From Photorhabdus namnaonensis (GTDB lineage Bacteria > Pseudomonadota > Gammaproteobacteria > Enterobacterales > Enterobacteriaceae): a DNA stretch of 64,000 nucleotides. The translations under genes were made by a program, and so were the position numbers. The stretch covers positions 106,439-170,438 of the forward strand of contig NZ_LOIC01000082.1 in assembly GCF_001684335.1 (NCBI RefSeq), written 5' to 3'. A model generated the notes under the pieces. That model did not search any database. It had not been told where the DNA came from and saw only the letters and a list, made by a program, of their open reading frames with translations. Below, in pieces: positions 55,467 through 64,000 of this stretch. Every line of letters starts with the position of its first letter. Within the stretch, counting starts at the first letter, position 1.

Positions 55467-56383
55467 TGATTAAATCCTTTTGCGATTGTATCTACAGTTT
55501 TGTTCAGTAAATCAATATAAGTTGGTACTGGGCCGTCACTGCCGGAGAGTGAATCTACATAAAGAACGCCACCATAATGGGCATCTGTTTCTTTACTGAC
55601 TTGTTTGGCTGGTTTATCTGAAATTGTACTTTCGCTAAATACAACTGGGATTTTGTTTGCCCTTACAGTATCAATGACATGACGAACTTGTTGTGGCGAA
55701 CCCTGTTCTTCCGCATTAATCGGCCATAGATAAACTTCCTTGAATTGGTAATCTTTAGCTAAATAGCTAAAAGCCCCTTCACTAGTGACTAACCAACGTT
55801 GATCTTGTGGAATACGGGAAAGACGTTCTCGCAGTGGAGAATCCAATTGGGCGATTTTTTCAGCGTAGGCTTTAGCGTTCCTATTATAAATTTCTGCATT
55901 TTCAGGATCGTATTTCACAAATGCTTGGCGGATATTCTCGATATAGACCAAAGCATTTGTGGGTGACATCCAGGCGTGAGGATTAGGATTCCCGTTGTAA
56001 GGCCCTTCACGGATAGGGAGTGGTTCAATGCCGTCAGTAATAACAACGGCAGGTACATCTTTAAGGTTTTCAAAGAAGCGTTCAAACCAGCGCTCTAGAT
56101 TTAGCCCATTCCAAAGGATCAAATCAGCATGTTGAGATTTTATAATATCTTTGGGGGTAGGTTGGTAATCATGGATTTCGGCGCCAGGTTTAGTAATTGA
56201 TTCAACAATCGCCGCATCACCTGCTACGTTTTGTGCGATATCTTGGATGATAGTAAAGGTAGTGACGACTTTAAATTGTTTAGCGGCAGATGCCTGACGG
56301 CTAAATAAAATTATAGATAAGAGAATTAACATAATTCCCAGAACAGGAGGAGAAAGTAAAAGCAGAGAAAGTTTTTTCTTCAT
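55463..56383 (-). CDS. yfeA: Mn2+/Fe2+ periplasmic binding protein YfeA
   Basis: YfeA is the cluster 9 substrate-binding protein of the Yfe/Sit importer. The 306-residue product has a signal peptide (to ASAA near residue 34) and the four metal ligands expected from PsaA and YfeA: His71 (EIHDYQPTP), His136 (NPHAWMSP), Glu202 (TSEGAF) and Asp277 (LYVDSLSG). The ATG at 56383 has AAGGT upstream. A strong Fur box lies 35 bp before it. In Photorhabdus, yfeABCD has been linked to iron uptake in the host. Confidence 0.94.
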   Translation of the reverse strand: MKKKLSLLLLSPPVLGIMLILLSIILFSRQASAAKQFKVVTTFTIIQDIAQNVAGDAAIVESITKPGAEIHDYQPTPKDIIKSQHADLILWNGLNLERWFERFFENLKDVPAVVITDGIEPLPIREGPYNGNPNPHAWMSPTNALVYIENIRQAFVKYDPENAEIYNRNAKAYAEKIAQLDSPLRERLSRIPQDQRWLVTSEGAFSYLAKDYQFKEVYLWPINAEEQGSPQQVRHVIDTVRANKIPVVFSESTISDKPAKQVSKETDAHYGGVLYVDSLSGSDGPVPTYIDLLNKTVDTIAKGFNQ

Positions 56384-56417
56384 CAATTCAAACCTTACTT
56401 GTTATAAGTATATATAT

Positions 56418-56436
56418 GATAACGATTATCAATATC
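56418..56436 (-). promoter_or_regulatory. Fur box of yfeABCD
   Basis: Minus-strand reading GATATTGATAATCGTTATC matches the Fur consensus GATAATGATAATCATTATC at 17 of 19 positions, 35 bp upstream of the yfeA start. Iron repression of the operon is expected, as in Yersinia. Confidence 0.88.
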
Positions 56437-56605
56437 ATCTAAGTAAAGTCAAGATTATAAAATTTGGGAACAGCGATTGTTGCGATAGTTATTCCATATG
56501 AATATGAACACGAATACAGTGAAAAGTTAAGTAAAAATATTTTTAGATTGTAAACGAAATTGTATATGCTGCGCTTTAGTAAAATTTGATCCAGAGGATG
56601 ATAGG

Positions 56606-57277
56606 GTGAAATTAAGACTGAGCTTTATGGCACTGATCGTGCTGTTAGTCGGTTGTGCTGAGAAAAATGTTCAGCAAACAAATGCGGGTAAACAGTCCGG
56701 TCAGCAACGTATGCTTAGTGGCAATACTGCTAACGCAGCTAGAATTTCTTCTTTCCCGCCAACGCCTTTTGACACATTTATTCAACAGGCATCCAATCGG
56801 TACGGCGTTGATGAAACGTTGATCAGAGCGATTATTCAAGTTGAATCCGGTTTTCGCCCTGATGCGGTCAGTAAATCGAATGCAATTGGTCTTATGCAGA
56901 TTAAAGCATCGACAGCAGGGCGGGATGTGTATCGACAGAAGGGGCGTCTTGGTCAGCCGACAACTCGTGAGTTGAAAGATCCTAAAACTAATATCGATCT
57001 TGGCACTGCTTATATCAGTATTCTGAAAGAGCAACATCTGGCAGGTATTGATAACCCCGAGACCCTCTACTATGCCACTATTGTTGCCTACGTAAATGGT
57101 GCGGGCGCTCTTTTGCGTACTTTTAGTGTGGATCGTCAATTAGCCGTTAATAAAATAAACCGCATGACGCCGGATGAGTTTTATCAGTATGTTCAGGATA
57201 ATCATCCAGCACCTCAGGCTCCACGCTATTTGTGGAAGGTAAAAAAGGCTTATCGTTCGTTAGTATTGGTAGATTGA
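56606..57277 (+). CDS. emtA: Membrane-bound lytic transglycosylase EmtA (MltE)
   Basis: EmtA is an outer-membrane lipoprotein endolytic murein transglycosylase. The 223-residue protein has a lipoprotein signal with lipobox LVGC (Cys17) and a lysozyme-like SLT domain: YGVDETLIRAIIQVESGF with the catalytic Glu80, AIGLMQIK, and VAYVNGAG near 160. E. coli EmtA is 203 residues. Translation starts at GTG 56606 (GAGGATGATAGG upstream); an ATG at 56598 leads straight to a stop. It is divergent from yfeABCD. Confidence 0.92.
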   Translation: MKLRLSFMALIVLLVGCAEKNVQQTNAGKQSGQQRMLSGNTANAARISSFPPTPFDTFIQQASNRYGVDETLIRAIIQVESGFRPDAVSKSNAIGLMQIKASTAGRDVYRQKGRLGQPTTRELKDPKTNIDLGTAYISILKEQHLAGIDNPETLYYATIVAYVNGAGALLRTFSVDRQLAVNKINRMTPDEFYQYVQDNHPAPQAPRYLWKVKKAYRSLVLVD

Positions 57278-58179
57278 GTTGCTGATAAAAATGACGATTC
57301 CATTTGCGACAGACTCGATTAGTCGGGGGGTTTACGGCGGTTTTTGCTAAATTTAACTGCGAAAGACTTCTCTTAATCTCTGTAGTGGATTCTGGAAAAT
57401 AAAATTATCCCTCCTTTGGTACTAATTGTGGAGGAGGGGGCTTTAATATATGTGTTCACTGGTGTTTACAAGCTAAAAGGCATGAGACCTTATTTCAATT
57501 TACATCATGCGATGGTAAATATCGTTTGATATCCGATAATTCATATCTTATGTTTCTTATGATCAATACGGTATTCCACCAATGTTGATCTTATCTATAT
57601 TACTATAAAATAATATATAGTTGGATTGATTTTAATTTGAAATTATCTCCTTATGATGCTGGAGATATTTAGTTTTAAATTTTTATATAGGATTATTATT
57701 ATTAAATAAATTTAAATGAAATTAATTTTATCATAAACTTATTTTTTAAAGTGATTAAATATATGAAATTTACTTTAAAATGTTTAATGGGTTGTATTTG
57801 ACATGGCATTTTACCTGCTCTTTTATTGAGGGGATGGCGTTATTTTTCAATAAATTATCTAATTTTTTTTCGTGTCAATAATAGAATTAAGCATCAATCA
57901 AAAGTGCTTATCCAAGAAATAAGGATGAAATAGAACATACATTTACGTTTCATAAGTGACCATTTCACGGTTTTAGGAAAGTTATCATCACAGAATTGCT
58001 AATAAATAAGTTATTCACATCCAGTTACAGAGAGAAAACATTGCTTGAGTATTTTAGTTGATGTTTAACGTACCCATTTTGATTCCGCCCAGGATAAGTG
58101 GGGAAAAATAAAAAAACACTTGTGATGATTGCTAAGAATGATAGTTGCCAAATATCTAACAGATTTATTGAGGTAGTAG
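57278..58179. other. 902-bp AT-rich region upstream of the NRPS gene
   Basis: No coding frame of note on either strand. The DNA is AT-rich (runs such as TTAAATTTTTATATAGG and ATTAAATAAATTTAAATG), in contrast with the GC-richer NRPS gene that follows. It should carry the NRPS promoter. An imperfect stem (CCCTCCT and AGGAGGG, 57409-57437) lies after emtA. AT-rich DNA of this type is a typical H-NS target, which is inference. Confidence 0.5.
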
Positions 58180-61100
58180 ATGAAAGATAGCATTACTAAA
58201 AAAGCGGAAAGTATCCTTAAAGCCGAACTTCTCTCTCAGACATCAGAAAATATAACCAATAACGTAAAGAATATACCTGCTCTGTCACGTAATTGCGTCG
58301 TGGTCGGGGGAACAACCCTTGCAGTATTCTGCGCCGAACAAATTCAGGCGGCCGGGCATACGATACAAGCAATACTGACTACCGATACCGTCCTGCAAAC
58401 ATGGGCTGCCCGGCAAGGGATTATTTGTGTGAACTCTGTTGAGGCATTACAAGCGCAAATTGCACAACATCCTGTGGACTGGCTGTTCTCCATCGTTAAT
58501 CCGATTATCCTGCCTGTGTCGCTGATTGGGCAGATTCGCTGCGGTGCTTTTAATTATCACAATAGTCCCTTGCCACGTTATGCGGGAAGTCATGCCACTT
58601 CTTGGGCACTGTTAGCGCGGGAGACACATTACGCCATTTCGTGGCATTGTATTGAGGCGGGGGTGGACACTGGTGATATAGCGGTGCAATGGCCGGTATC
58701 TATTAAGGAACACGATAATGCATTTTCATTGAATCTGAAATGCTATCAGGCAGCTCAGGAAGGGTTTATCAAATTGCTTCGGGATCTTGAGCAGGAAAAG
58801 TTGGTGACTTATCCGCAGGATCTGACACAACGAAGTTTTTATGCTCAGTCTCGTCGTCCCGATAGTGGGGGGTATCTGTGTTGGCAGCAGTCGGGTGAGG
58901 TACTTTCAGCTTTAGTACGGGCATTAGATTTTGGCGAAAATTATTTAAATCCACTGGGTTGCCCGAAACTGTTGCTGAAATGGGGCACAGTGCGAATTTC
59001 TTGGCTTCAACGGCTGAATCACTATTCTGGAGGGGCACCCGGTACGTTGATTGCTGTAGAGGAGGATGCCTGGCAGGTAACAACCGGAAGTGAGGATGTT
59101 AGGATCGGAGGGTTTGCCACACTTGAAGGTAAATTACTTTCCGCCGGGGAACTTGCTGATATATCAGAACTTGGACTAGGCAAGCAGTTGCCTCTGCTTT
59201 CTTCACAACAGACTCAGAATGTAAAAGATATCCTCCAGGCATTGGCACCTAGTGAATCATTCTGGCGTGAACGTCTTGCCTCTTTTCTGCCGCTCCAATT
59301 ACCTTTCGAAACTGCCGGGAAGTCAGCAGCACCGGAATGGGCATTAAGTGCCTGGCAATCTCCGCTATTAGAAAATGGTGAAAAAAGACCATTGCAGACA
59401 CTGTTACAGACATTTGCTATCTATCTTGCGCGCTTGACTCATCAAACCGAATTCCAAATCGGCTGGTGTGTGGATAGGGTAAAAGATGAATCGGATGTGT
59501 TGTCTGTTTTGGCGCCAGTGGTGCCAATGATTGTTAAGGTGGAGTTTGATCAGCCGTGGTATGCGGTAGCGAACTGGATGGAGGATGAGCTTGTACGGCT
59601 GACGCAACATCGTACATTTTGTCGTGATCTCCTTTCCCGTTCTCCTTCACTGTGTGTTATCCCGGCATTAACAACAAGTTGCCCGTGGCGAGTTGCCGTT
59701 TCTTTCATGCCGGATGACAAACCGTGGCAGCAGAATGCATTAGGTGAATTGCTGACACTCCAGATAAATACTCAGGGTGGTTTTCGCTGGATTTACGATA
59801 CAAACCGTTTGAGTACGGAAGTGGTTCAGCGGATGAGTGAACATTTACAGGTGTTGGCATTATCGGCAGAAGAACGGAATGACGTTCCCGTCTGGCAACT
59901 TAATTTGTTGCCTGAAGCTGAACGCACTCTGCTGCTGGAAACCTGGAACGCGACTGAAACGGTATATCCTGACCGGTTATGTATTCACCGGCTGTTTGAA
60001 CAACAGGTGGAGAAAACCCCTGACGCTATAGCGCTGATGTATGAAGAACGCGTTCTCAACTATGCCGAATTAAATGCCCGTGCCAATCGGCTGGCGCATC
60101 AACTGATTACGTTGGGAGTCTCACCAGAGCAGCGGGTGGCAATTTGTGTCGCGAGTTCGCCGGCGCGGATAGTGGGGCTGCTGGCAGTACTGAAAGCCGG
60201 GGGTGCCTATGTACCGCTAGACCCGGCTTATCCGGGGGAACGGCTGGTTCATATTTTAACTGATGTTGCGCCAGCTATTGTACTGACAGATGATATTGGA
60301 CGTGCCGCGTTAGGCGAAAACGTACTGGCTGCACTGACTGTGCTGGATCCGAATTCATTGCCCAACCACCCGGAGAGCAACCCGCAAGTACCGGAGTTAA
60401 CCCCGCGCCATCTGGCGTATGTGATTTATACCTCCGGTTCGACCGGCATACCAAAGGGAGTGATGGTCGAACATCATGGGCTGGTTAACCTGATTCAGGA
60501 AAAAATCGTTCAGTTTGATATTCATCCGGGGAGCCGGATGTTGCAGTTTGCCTCATTTGGGTTTGATGCGAGTGTCTGGGAAACCCTGATGGCATTGTGC
60601 AGTGGGGCCACTCTGGCGATCCCGGCTGACATGATTCGTCAGGAACCTCTTTATCTCTGGCATTATCTGGAAGAACAGGTGATAACCCATGCTTGCTTGA
60701 CCCCAGCCTTGCTCCGGGAGGGGGTCGATCTGCCGGTGATGACAATTAGACCGACGTTGATACTCGGTGGTGAGGCGCCGAGTGCAACACTGCTTCAGGC
60801 ATTGAGTCGTCGGGCAACGGTGTTTAATGCGTATGGTCCAACGGAAATCACGGTGTGTGCGGCTACCTGGCGTTGTCCGTCAGACTACACTGGGGGCGTC
60901 ATTGCGATTGGACGTCCGACAGCTAACACACAAGTTTATTTGCTGAATACTGACGGCCAGCCAGTGCCGTTAGGCGCGGTCGGTGAGTTGTATATTGGCG
61001 GTGTGGGGGTAGCGCGAGGCTATCTCAACCGCCCTGATTTGACAGCGGAACGTTTTCTGGCCGATCCGTTTAGTGGTGAACCCAATGCCCGTCTGTACCG

Positions 61101-64000
61101 GACCGGGGATTTAGCCCGCTACCTGCCGGATGGAAATCTGGAATTTCTGGGCCGTAATGACCAGCAGGTGAAAATCCGTGGTTTCCGTATTGAACCGGGG
61201 GAAATTGAAGCCCGATTGCTGGAACACCCGGCTGTGAACGAAGCACTGGTGCTGGCTCTGGGCGATGGTCAAAATAAACGGCTGGCGGCTTATGTGGCGG
61301 CAGAAGCAGATGACGGGCTAGTTAATAGCTTGCGTGCCTATCTGAGTGCCATTTTGCCGGATTATATGGTACCGGCGGCCTTTGTACGCTTGGATACCTT
61401 CCCGTTAACACTGAATGGCAAACTAGATCGACGGGCATTACCGGCACCGGGGGAAGATGCCTTTGCCCGTCAGATTTATGCCGCGCCGCAAGGGGAGATA
61501 GAAACTCTGCTAGCCGCTGCCTGGAGCGAGTTGTTAGGTATTGAGCAGGTCAGTCGGCACGACAGTTTCTTTGCTTTGGGTGGTCATTCGTTGTTGGCGG
61601 TACGAATGATTGAACGTCTGCGTAATGTGGGGTTAACACTGGCAGTACGTGATTTATTCCAATCCCCGGTGTTATCTGAATTTGCCCAAACAGTAGGGCA
61701 ATCACAGGCGCTATTGGTGCTGGCGAATGTTATTACCCCGGCAACCTCGGCACTTACACCTGAAATGTTGCCGTTGATTGATCTGACTCAGACTGAGATT
61801 GACCATATTGTGGCTCAGGTACCGGGTGGGGTTGCCAATATTCAGGATATTTATGGTTTGTCACCGTTGCAGGACGGTATTCTGTTCCATCATCTGTTGG
61901 CGAATAAGGGTGACCCATATTTATTTGTTAGCCAGATGATCTTTGCTGACCGCGCCCTGTTGGACCGCTATTTAGTGGCAGTGCAACAGGTGGTTAACCG
62001 TCACGATATTCTGCGTACCGCCTTTGTTTGGCAAGGATTATCAGCGCCGGTTCAGGTGGTTTGGCGTCAGGCTCAATTATCAGTCACTGAACTGACACTA
62101 GACCCGATTGATGGGCCGGTCCGTGATCAGTTAGCTCAACATTTTGACTTACAACATTATCGCCTTGATTTGAACCAAGCACCCTTATTGCACTTTGCGG
62201 TAGCGCAGGAAGAGGACGGTCGTTGGAGCGTACTGCAATTGCTGCATCATCTGATTGGCGACCATACGACGCTGGAAGTGATGAATGGTGAAATTCAGGC
62301 TTATATTGCCGGGCAGGAAGGGAACTTACCTGTACCGATCCCTTTCCGCAATCTAGTGGCTCAGGCCCGATTGGGGATGAGTGAGGCTGAACATACCCGC
62401 TTCTTTACTGACATGTTGGCTGAGGTGGATGAACCAACGCTGCCATTCGAGTTGATGGAGGTTCATCGGGATGGTTCACGGGTGACGGAATCGTACCGGA
62501 TGTTACCCACTGAGTTGAATGATCGCCTGCGCAGTCAGGCCCGGCGTCTGGGCGTCAGTTTGGCGACTTTGTGCCATTTGGCTTGGGCACAGGTGTTGTC
62601 ACATACCAGCGGACAGACGAAAGTGGTGTTCGGTACCGTATTGTTTGGTCGGATGCAAGCGGGGCAAGGCGCTGACAGCGGTATGGGGCTGTTTATCAAT
62701 ACCTTGCCATTACGGCTGGATGTGGATGATACCCCGGTACAGGACAGTGTACAGGCAGCACATACTCGACTGGCGGAATTACTGGATCATGAACATGCGT
62801 CACTGGCATTGGCCCAGCGTTGTAGTAGTGTGCAGGGGGAACCCCCACTCTTTAGTGCTTTGTTGAACTATCGACATAATGATCAGTCGGCGATGCCAAA
62901 TAAGGTAGTGCCAGGTATTGAATTCCTTGGTGCGCAGGAACGAACCAACTATCCGTTTGTGCTGTCAGTAGAGGACGGCGGTTCTACGTTGGGATTGACC
63001 GCTCAGGTGGTGCAGCCATTTGAATCAGAACGTGTATGCGGTTATATGCAACAGGCGCTGGAAAGTCTGGCAAAGGCCCTTGAACAGCGTCCGGAAACAC
63101 CGGTACGAACACTGAATATCTTGCCGGCAGCGGAAAAAAAGCTGTTGCTGGAAACCTGGAATACAACCGAAACGTCGTATCCAGATCACGGTTGTATTCA
63201 CCGACTATTCGAGCAATGGGCAGAGAAAAGTCCGGATGCCACAGCACTGGTGTATGAAGAACAGATCCTCAGCTATGCCGAGCTCAATGCCCGCGCCAAC
63301 CGTCTGGCGCATCAACTGATAGCGTTGGGCGTTACACCGGACCAGCGGGTGGTGGTTTGCGTGTCACGTTCACCGGCAATGGTGGTGGGGGTATTAGCGG
63401 TGCTGAAAGCCGGGGGGGCCTATGTGCCGCTGGACCCGGTCTATACCGGTGAGCGCCTGGCACATATCCTGACCGATGCGGCCCCCGCTATTTTGCTGGC
63501 GGATAATGTCGGGCGTGATGCGCTGGGTGAGAGTACGCTGGCAGGGCTGACGGTACTTGACCCGAATAATCTGCCAGATCAGCCGGACAGTAACCCGCAA
63601 GTGCCGGCATTGACGGCACAGCATCTGGCCTATGTGATTTACACCTCGGGTTCGACCGGTACGCCGAAAGGAGTGATGGTGGAACATCGTCATATCCTGC
63701 GTTTGTTTGACGCGACTAAATTATGGTATCACTTTAACCGGCAAGATATTTGGTGCCTGTTCCATTCCATAGCGTTTGACTTCTCGGTGTGGGAATTATG
63801 GGGAGCGTTACGCTACGGCGCTAAACTGGTGCTGGTTCCGCACGCGATTGCCCGTTCACCTCAAGAGCTGCACCAATTCGTGTGTCAGCATGGTATCACG
63901 GTGTTGAATCAAACCCCCAGTGCTTTTAAAGCCTTTATTGCCAGTTATGTCGCCAATCCGTTACCGGACTGTTTGCGCTATATCATCTTTGGCGGGGAAG
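58180..64000 (+). CDS. Giant-type NRPS, N-terminal part: formyltransferase, half-C, A-T, C/E, A (open at window end)
   Basis: The frame starts at ATG 58180 (GAGGT upstream) and stays open to the window end, 1,940 codons. Residues 30-310 are a formyl-CoA/THF-type formyltransferase (NYHNSPLPRYAGSHA with catalytic Asn and His; GVDTGDI with the Asp), so the peptide should be N-formylated as in LgrA. About 350-570 resembles the C-terminal half of a condensation domain, lacking HHxxxDG. Module 1: A domain 575-1085 (YTSGSTGIPKG, NAYGPTEITVC, NGKLDRRALP), carrier Ser in GGHSLLAV near 1134. Then a dual condensation/epimerisation domain (FHHLLANKGDPY near 1230; HHLIGDH near 1355), so residue 1 becomes D. 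A second A domain starts near 1645. The A1 pocket reads DAWCIGAVCK (hydrophobic, Phe/Leu-like); A2 reads DFWNIG, as for Thr. The organisation and neighbours suggest the kolossin synthetase. Confidence 0.9.
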   Translation, partial: MKDSITKKAESILKAELLSQTSENITNNVKNIPALSRNCVVVGGTTLAVFCAEQIQAAGHTIQAILTTDTVLQTWAARQGIICVNSVEALQAQIAQHPVDWLFSIVNPIILPVSLIGQIRCGAFNYHNSPLPRYAGSHATSWALLARETHYAISWHCIEAGVDTGDIAVQWPVSIKEHDNAFSLNLKCYQAAQEGFIKLLRDLEQEKLVTYPQDLTQRSFYAQSRRPDSGGYLCWQQSGEVLSALVRALDFGENYLNPLGCPKLLLKWGTVRISWLQRLNHYSGGAPGTLIAVEEDAWQVTTGSEDVRIGGFATLEGKLLSAGELADISELGLGKQLPLLSSQQTQNVKDILQALAPSESFWRERLASFLPLQLPFETAGKSAAPEWALSAWQSPLLENGEKRPLQTLLQTFAIYLARLTHQTEFQIGWCVDRVKDESDVLSVLAPVVPMIVKVEFDQPWYAVANWMEDELVRLTQHRTFCRDLLSRSPSLCVIPALTTSCPWRVAVSFMPDDKPWQQNALGELLTLQINTQGGFRWIYDTNRLSTEVVQRMSEHLQVLALSAEERNDVPVWQLNLLPEAERTLLLETWNATETVYPDRLCIHRLFEQQVEKTPDAIALMYEERVLNYAELNARANRLAHQLITLGVSPEQRVAICVASSPARIVGLLAVLKAGGAYVPLDPAYPGERLVHILTDVAPAIVLTDDIGRAALGENVLAALTVLDPNSLPNHPESNPQVPELTPRHLAYVIYTSGSTGIPKGVMVEHHGLVNLIQEKIVQFDIHPGSRMLQFASFGFDASVWETLMALCSGATLAIPADMIRQEPLYLWHYLEEQVITHACLTPALLREGVDLPVMTIRPTLILGGEAPSATLLQALSRRATVFNAYGPTEITVCAATWRCPSDYTGGVIAIGRPTANTQVYLLNTDGQPVPLGAVGELYIGGVGVARGYLNRPDLTAERFLADPFSGEPNARLYRTGDLARYLPDGNLEFLGRNDQQVKIRGFRIEPGEIEARLLEHPAVNEALVLALGDGQNKRLAAYVAAEADDGLVNSLRAYLSAILPDYMVPAAFVRLDTFPLTLNGKLDRRALPAPGEDAFARQIYAAPQGEIETLLAAAWSELLGIEQVSRHDSFFALGGHSLLAVRMIERLRNVGLTLAVRDLFQSPVLSEFAQTVGQSQALLVLANVITPATSALTPEMLPLIDLTQTEIDHIVAQVPGGVANIQDIYGLSPLQDGILFHHLLANKGDPYLFVSQMIFADRALLDRYLVAVQQVVNRHDILRTAFVWQGLSAPVQVVWRQAQLSVTELTLDPIDGPVRDQLAQHFDLQHYRLDLNQAPLLHFAVAQEEDGRWSVLQLLHHLIGDHTTLEVMNGEIQAYIAGQEGNLPVPIPFRNLVAQARLGMSEAEHTRFFTDMLAEVDEPTLPFELMEVHRDGSRVTESYRMLPTELNDRLRSQARRLGVSLATLCHLAWAQVLSHTSGQTKVVFGTVLFGRMQAGQGADSGMGLFINTLPLRLDVDDTPVQDSVQAAHTRLAELLDHEHASLALAQRCSSVQGEPPLFSALLNYRHNDQSAMPNKVVPGIEFLGAQERTNYPFVLSVEDGGSTLGLTAQVVQPFESERVCGYMQQALESLAKALEQRPETPVRTLNILPAAEKKLLLETWNTTETSYPDHGCIHRLFEQWAEKSPDATALVYEEQILSYAELNARANRLAHQLIALGVTPDQRVVVCVSRSPAMVVGVLAVLKAGGAYVPLDPVYTGERLAHILTDAAPAILLADNVGRDALGESTLAGLTVLDPNNLPDQPDSNPQVPALTAQHLAYVIYTSGSTGTPKGVMVEHRHILRLFDATKLWYHFNRQDIWCLFHSIAFDFSVWELWGALRYGAKLVLVPHAIARSPQELHQFVCQHGITVLNQTPSAFKAFIASYVANPLPDCLRYIIFGGE

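Noticed and set aside
57409..57437. CCCTCCT / AGGAGGG stem as the emtA terminator
   Set aside because: The loop is long (about 16 bases) and no T-run follows; evidence is too weak to list as a terminator.

Overview
The window reads as chromosome of a gamma-proteobacterium of the Enterobacterales, most probably Photorhabdus (Morganellaceae). Most genes are close relatives of E. coli genes and keep E. coli-like gene order in blocks (yffB-dapE-ypfN-tmcA; xseA/guaB-guaA; rlmA-mntP-yobD-manZYX; sdaA-nudL-pabB-yoaH; yobA-yebZ-yebY-sdsR-yebV; msrC-proQ-prc-htpX; ydjM, yniB, yniA). Three full-length 127-bp ERIC elements lie between genes. The genus call is inference from ERIC copies, a yfeABCD-emtA block and a formylation-domain NRPS resembling the giant kolossin synthetase of P. 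luminescens; no database search was possible.

Layout. 1-4.6 kb: the 5' part of a radical SAM gene, a MITE-like repeat, and an entE / isochorismatase / entA cassette that would make and adenylate 2,3-dihydroxybenzoate but lacks an aryl carrier protein and isochorismate synthase. 4.6-13.2 kb: housekeeping genes (yeaL, tmcA, ypfN, an M15 peptidase, dapE, yffB, narP, maeB). 13.2-19.9 kb: an iron/haem-type uptake locus with Fur-box-like sites: ChaN-like lipoprotein, TonB paralogue, an oligopeptidase B with a signal peptide, and a TonB-dependent receptor. 19.9-24.5 kb: xseA and guaBA with a perfect PurR operator.

24.5-28.5 kb is accessory. The 3' end of guaA is a known island integration site. Here an 18-bp near-copy of the guaA end lies 2.4 kb downstream. 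Between the two copies are a truncated P4-type integrase and one intact cargo gene, a DUF4365 nuclease-like/TPR protein. Beyond it come an XRE regulator, an ERIC element, and an overlapping pair made of a DUF2335 membrane protein and a small unknown protein. This is the best candidate for an undescribed, possibly defensive, system.

28.7-52.7 kb returns to conserved backbone rich in regulation: a Mn2+ yybP-ykoY riboswitch plus Fur box before mntP, the manXYZ mannose PTS, tandem Fur-like sites before ftnA, the SdsR small RNA, and a LexA box before ydjM. 52.8-57.3 kb holds the Fur-controlled yfeABCD Mn/Fe ABC transporter and emtA. After about 900 bp of AT-rich DNA, 58.2 kb to the window end is the 5' end of a large NRPS: formyltransferase, half condensation domain, A-T, dual C/E, then a second A domain of Thr-like code. 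Metal handling (DHB, TonB receptor, MntP, FtnA, Yfe, several Fur sites) recurs across the window.
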